DNA of 18,830 nucleotides from Alphaproteobacteria bacterium. GTDB taxonomy: Bacteria > Myxococcota_A > UBA796 > GCA-2862545. The notes under the pieces were generated by a model. The model worked only from the letters and a program-made list of their open reading frames with translations, was not told the DNA's origin and searched no databases. Positions within the stretch are counted from its first letter, which is position 1, and each line of letters opens with the position of its first letter. This document shows, in pieces, positions 16,654-18,830 of the stretch. The translations under genes were made by a program, and so were the position numbers. The DNA is taken from assembly GCA_020632925.1 (NCBI GenBank), contig JACKER010000067.1, forward strand, positions 1-18,830, given 5' to 3'.

Positions 16654-17606
16654 TCGAGCTCGCCTCCCCCTGGTGGTTGCTCCTCGCCCTGCCGGTGCTC
16701 GCGCTGCCGGCCCAGCGACTCGTGACCGGCCGCAACGCGCTCGCCGTCGCCACCGTCGAGAACGCCCGCGGCGGGGTGCGACCGCTCCTCGCGCGGTTGC
16801 CGAGCGCGCTGACGATGCTCGGCCTGCTCCTGGTCGTCGTCGCGCTGGCCCGCCCCCGCATCACGCACCGCAGCATCAGCGTGGAGTCCGAGGGGCTCGA
16901 CATCGTCCTCGCCATCGACACCTCGGGCTCCATGAAGGCCGAGGACCTGTCGGTGGGGATGACGCGGGTGAACCGCCTGCAGGTCGCGAAGGGCGTCATC
17001 GCCGACTTCGTCGAGAAGCGGCCCTACGATCGGATCGGTGTCGTCGTGTTCGGCGAGGAGGCGTTCACCCAGGTCCCGCTCACGCTCGATCACCAGACCC
17101 TGCTCGACATGCTCGACCAGGTCGAGATCGGCGTCGCCGGGCCACAGGGGACCGCCATCGGGACCGCCATCGCCGTCTCCGCGCGGCGGATCAAGGACAT
17201 CCCGAGCCAGGAGAAGATCATCATCCTGCTGACCGACGGCCAGAGCAACGCGGGACGCGTCTCGCCGATGGAGGCGGCCCAGGCCGCGGCAGCCCTGGGG
17301 ATCAAGGTGTACACCATCGGCATCGGCGGGAATCGCCCGGGGCTGCTCGGGCTGATCTCGGACGGGGTGGACGAGAAGGGGCTCACGGCCATCGCGAACG
17401 CGACCTCGGGGCGCTTCTTCCGCGCTACCGACACCCGAACGCTGCAGCAGGTCTACGCCACCATCGACCAGCTGCAGCCCTCGACGGCCGAAGTGACGCA
17501 GCTCGTCCAGCACGAGGAGCTGTTCCGCTGGTTCCTGTGGCCCGCCCTCCTGGCGATGACACTGGCGACGCTGCTCGCGGCCACCGTGCTCCGGAGGGGT
17601 CCGTGA
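16650..17606 (+). CDS. BatA-like membrane protein with VWA domain
   Basis: 318 residues from ATG 16650, overlapping the previous stop as ATGA. Two N-terminal membrane segments (about 7-23 and 52-68) carry the Bat pattern: a PWWLLLALPVLALP opening, then LLLVVVALARPR before the VWA domain. The VWA domain (about 83-275) has an intact MIDAS: Asp90-x-Ser92-x-Ser94 (DTSGSM), the GTAIGTAI threonine, and LLTDGQSN. A C-terminal membrane helix (about 293-313) ends in RRGP. BatA-type proteins expose a VWA domain on the periplasmic side and are placed with MoxR in aerotolerance or envelope-stress operons. The mechanism is not established; the metal site suggests binding of a protein partner. Confidence 0.87.
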   Translation: MIELASPWWLLLALPVLALPAQRLVTGRNALAVATVENARGGVRPLLARLPSALTMLGLLLVVVALARPRITHRSISVESEGLDIVLAIDTSGSMKAEDLSVGMTRVNRLQVAKGVIADFVEKRPYDRIGVVVFGEEAFTQVPLTLDHQTLLDMLDQVEIGVAGPQGTAIGTAIAVSARRIKDIPSQEKIIILLTDGQSNAGRVSPMEAAQAAAALGIKVYTIGIGGNRPGLLGLISDGVDEKGLTAIANATSGRFFRATDTRTLQQVYATIDQLQPSTAEVTQLVQHEELFRWFLWPALLAMTLATLLAATVLRRGP

Positions 17607-18830
17607 CCCTGGCCCAGCCCTGGCTGCTGCTGTTGCTGCCGCTCGCCGCGCTGCTCTTCGCGGTGGTCGGCGCGGCGTCCTGGCGCCACCGGGCCACCCT
17701 CGGCGCCCTGCTCTCACCGGTGTTGTTCGAGCGGGTGCTCCCGAAGAGCGTGCGGCGTCGGCGGACGGTGCGCGACGTGCTGGGCTTCGTCGCCGTGGTC
17801 TCGGCGGTGATCGCTCTCGCCGAGCCGCGCTTCGACCAGCAGATGCGCATGGTGACGGCGAAGGGCACCGACGTCGTGCTGCTCCTCGACCTGTCGCGCT
17901 CCATGGACGCCCGCGACGTCGATCCCTCCCGGCTCGGGCGCGCGCGGCGAGAGCTGCAGGACCTCGGCCAGATGCTCGAGGGGGACCGCGTCGGGTTGGT
18001 CGTGTTCGCTGGCGGCGCGTTCCCGCGGCTGCCGCTCACGAACGACTTCCAGGCCGTGCAGCTGGTCGTCGACGAGGCGGGGACCGACACCTTCGACACC
18101 CAGGGGAGCAACCTCGGCGCCGCGATCGACGCTGGTCTCGAGCTGCTCGAGCGCTCCGAGGGTGACGCGGGCCGCGCGCTGCTCGTGCTCTCCGACGGCG
18201 AGACGCACGACGCCGATCGCGCCCTCGAGGCCGCGCGACACGCCTCCGATCTGGGGGTGGCGGTCTACGCGATGGGCATCGGCGTCGAGGAGGCGCCCAT
18301 CCCGCTCCGCGACGGGTCCTTCCTCCAGTACGAGGGCAAGGTCGCCACCACGGCACCGGACTTCGAGATACTCCGACAGGTGGCAGAGCTCACGGGAGGT
18401 GCCTTCGTGACCTCGAACGCCTCGTCCCGCGACATGGAGGGGTTGTACGCCGCCCTGCGGTCGACGGTCCGCGCCGTGGACCGGGACGCCCAGCAGCGCC
18501 AGACGTGGGCCAGCGCGTTCCAGGCCCCGCTCGCGGTCGCGGCGCTCGCCTGGCTCGGTGCCGCCTGGCTCGGGGACGGTCGCCGTCGCTACGGGGCCGC
18601 GCTCGCCCTGCTCCTCGCCGCGGGACTCGCGCTGCCGACGGACGCGTCCGCGGAGGACCTGCTCGCCGAGGCCGACGCGCTGTACCACGCCGAGAAGTAC
18701 CCGCAGGCCGCCGAGAAGCTCCTCGAGCTCACCCTCGAGCACCCGGACGACGCGGGCCTCCAGGACCGCCTCGCCGCCGCGAGGTACCGGGCGGGGGACT
18801 ACGAGGGCGCTGCTCGCGCGTGGGAGCAGG
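17603..18830 (+). CDS. BatB-like VWA protein fused to TPR repeats (3' end outside window)
   Basis: The frame starts at GTG 17603, overlapping the previous stop as GTGA, and stays open to the right edge (409 residues present). Two N-terminal hydrophobic segments (7-26 and 59-74) precede a VWA domain with the MIDAS DLSRSM (Asp96, Ser98, Ser100), TQGSNLGAAI and VLSDGETHD. Two more hydrophobic segments follow at about 305-322 and 331-348. The second ends LPTDASA, resembling a signal-type boundary. From about 350 TPR-like helices begin (AEADALYHAEKYPQAAEKLLELTLEHPDD, then RYRAGDYEGAARAWEQ). This is a BatB plus BatC arrangement in one polypeptide. Batteries of TPRs on the periplasmic side are typical for BatC. 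The true C-terminus and number of TPRs are unknown. Confidence 0.87.
   Translation, partial: MTLAQPWLLLLLPLAALLFAVVGAASWRHRATLGALLSPVLFERVLPKSVRRRRTVRDVLGFVAVVSAVIALAEPRFDQQMRMVTAKGTDVVLLLDLSRSMDARDVDPSRLGRARRELQDLGQMLEGDRVGLVVFAGGAFPRLPLTNDFQAVQLVVDEAGTDTFDTQGSNLGAAIDAGLELLERSEGDAGRALLVLSDGETHDADRALEAARHASDLGVAVYAMGIGVEEAPIPLRDGSFLQYEGKVATTAPDFEILRQVAELTGGAFVTSNASSRDMEGLYAALRSTVRAVDRDAQQRQTWASAFQAPLAVAALAWLGAAWLGDGRRRYGAALALLLAAGLALPTDASAEDLLAEADALYHAEKYPQAAEKLLELTLEHPDDAGLQDRLAAARYRAGDYEGAARAWEQ

Overview
The window is an 18.8-kb piece of a very GC-rich bacterial chromosome. Codons end mostly in G or C, and long antisense reading frames stay open opposite real genes for that reason. The gene types together suggest a Myxococcota-like or other deltaproteobacterial-grade organism: a calcium-binding protein with thrombospondin type 3 repeats, several short-leader lipoproteins, a lipoprotein sulfatase with a small two-cysteine N-terminal module, and a MoxR/Bat cluster. 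This placement is an inference. No rRNA, tRNA, mobile element, CRISPR array or integration scar was seen.

Left part (1-5176, all minus strand). Read in the direction of transcription: mtnA (methionine salvage), tatA (Tat translocase subunit), a lipoprotein arylsulfatase, and a long exported protein whose C-terminal half is Asp-rich calcium-binding repeats and which runs off the left edge. mtnA has a good sigma70-like promoter with an inverted repeat across its spacer and -10 box. A 10-base motif recurs just upstream of tatA and of the repeat protein. A divergent plus-strand gene (5499-5861) encodes a small exported WxxGxW-repeat protein.

Middle part (6050-10445, minus strand). In transcription order: groES, groEL, a crotonase-fold enoyl-CoA hydratase/isomerase and lnt (apolipoprotein N-acyltransferase). 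The convergent gap at 5862-6049 has an unexplained, extensive RNA fold. The groEL-to-hydratase gap carries an 11-bp inverted repeat that reaches into the ribosome binding site of the next gene.

Right part (10698 to the end, plus strand). dnaK and dnaJ are followed after only 4 bases by a tightly coupled set: a MoxR AAA+ ATPase, a DUF58 protein, a BatD-like/DUF4381-like lipoprotein, a BatA-like VWA protein and a BatB-like VWA protein fused to TPRs that runs off the right edge. Four of the five junctions after dnaJ are 1-base gaps or 4-base stop/start overlaps.

How it fits together. The two major chaperone operons (groESL and dnaKJ) diverge from one 252-bp region. Both promoters carry the same TTGACG-N12/13-TGCCTA core, which looks like a shared heat-shock promoter. 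The dnaKJ transcript probably continues into the MoxR/Bat envelope-stress module. The most interesting signals are this chaperone-MoxR-Bat coupling, the shared divergent promoter with its dnaK leader hairpin, and the structured RNA between the WxxGxW gene and lnt.
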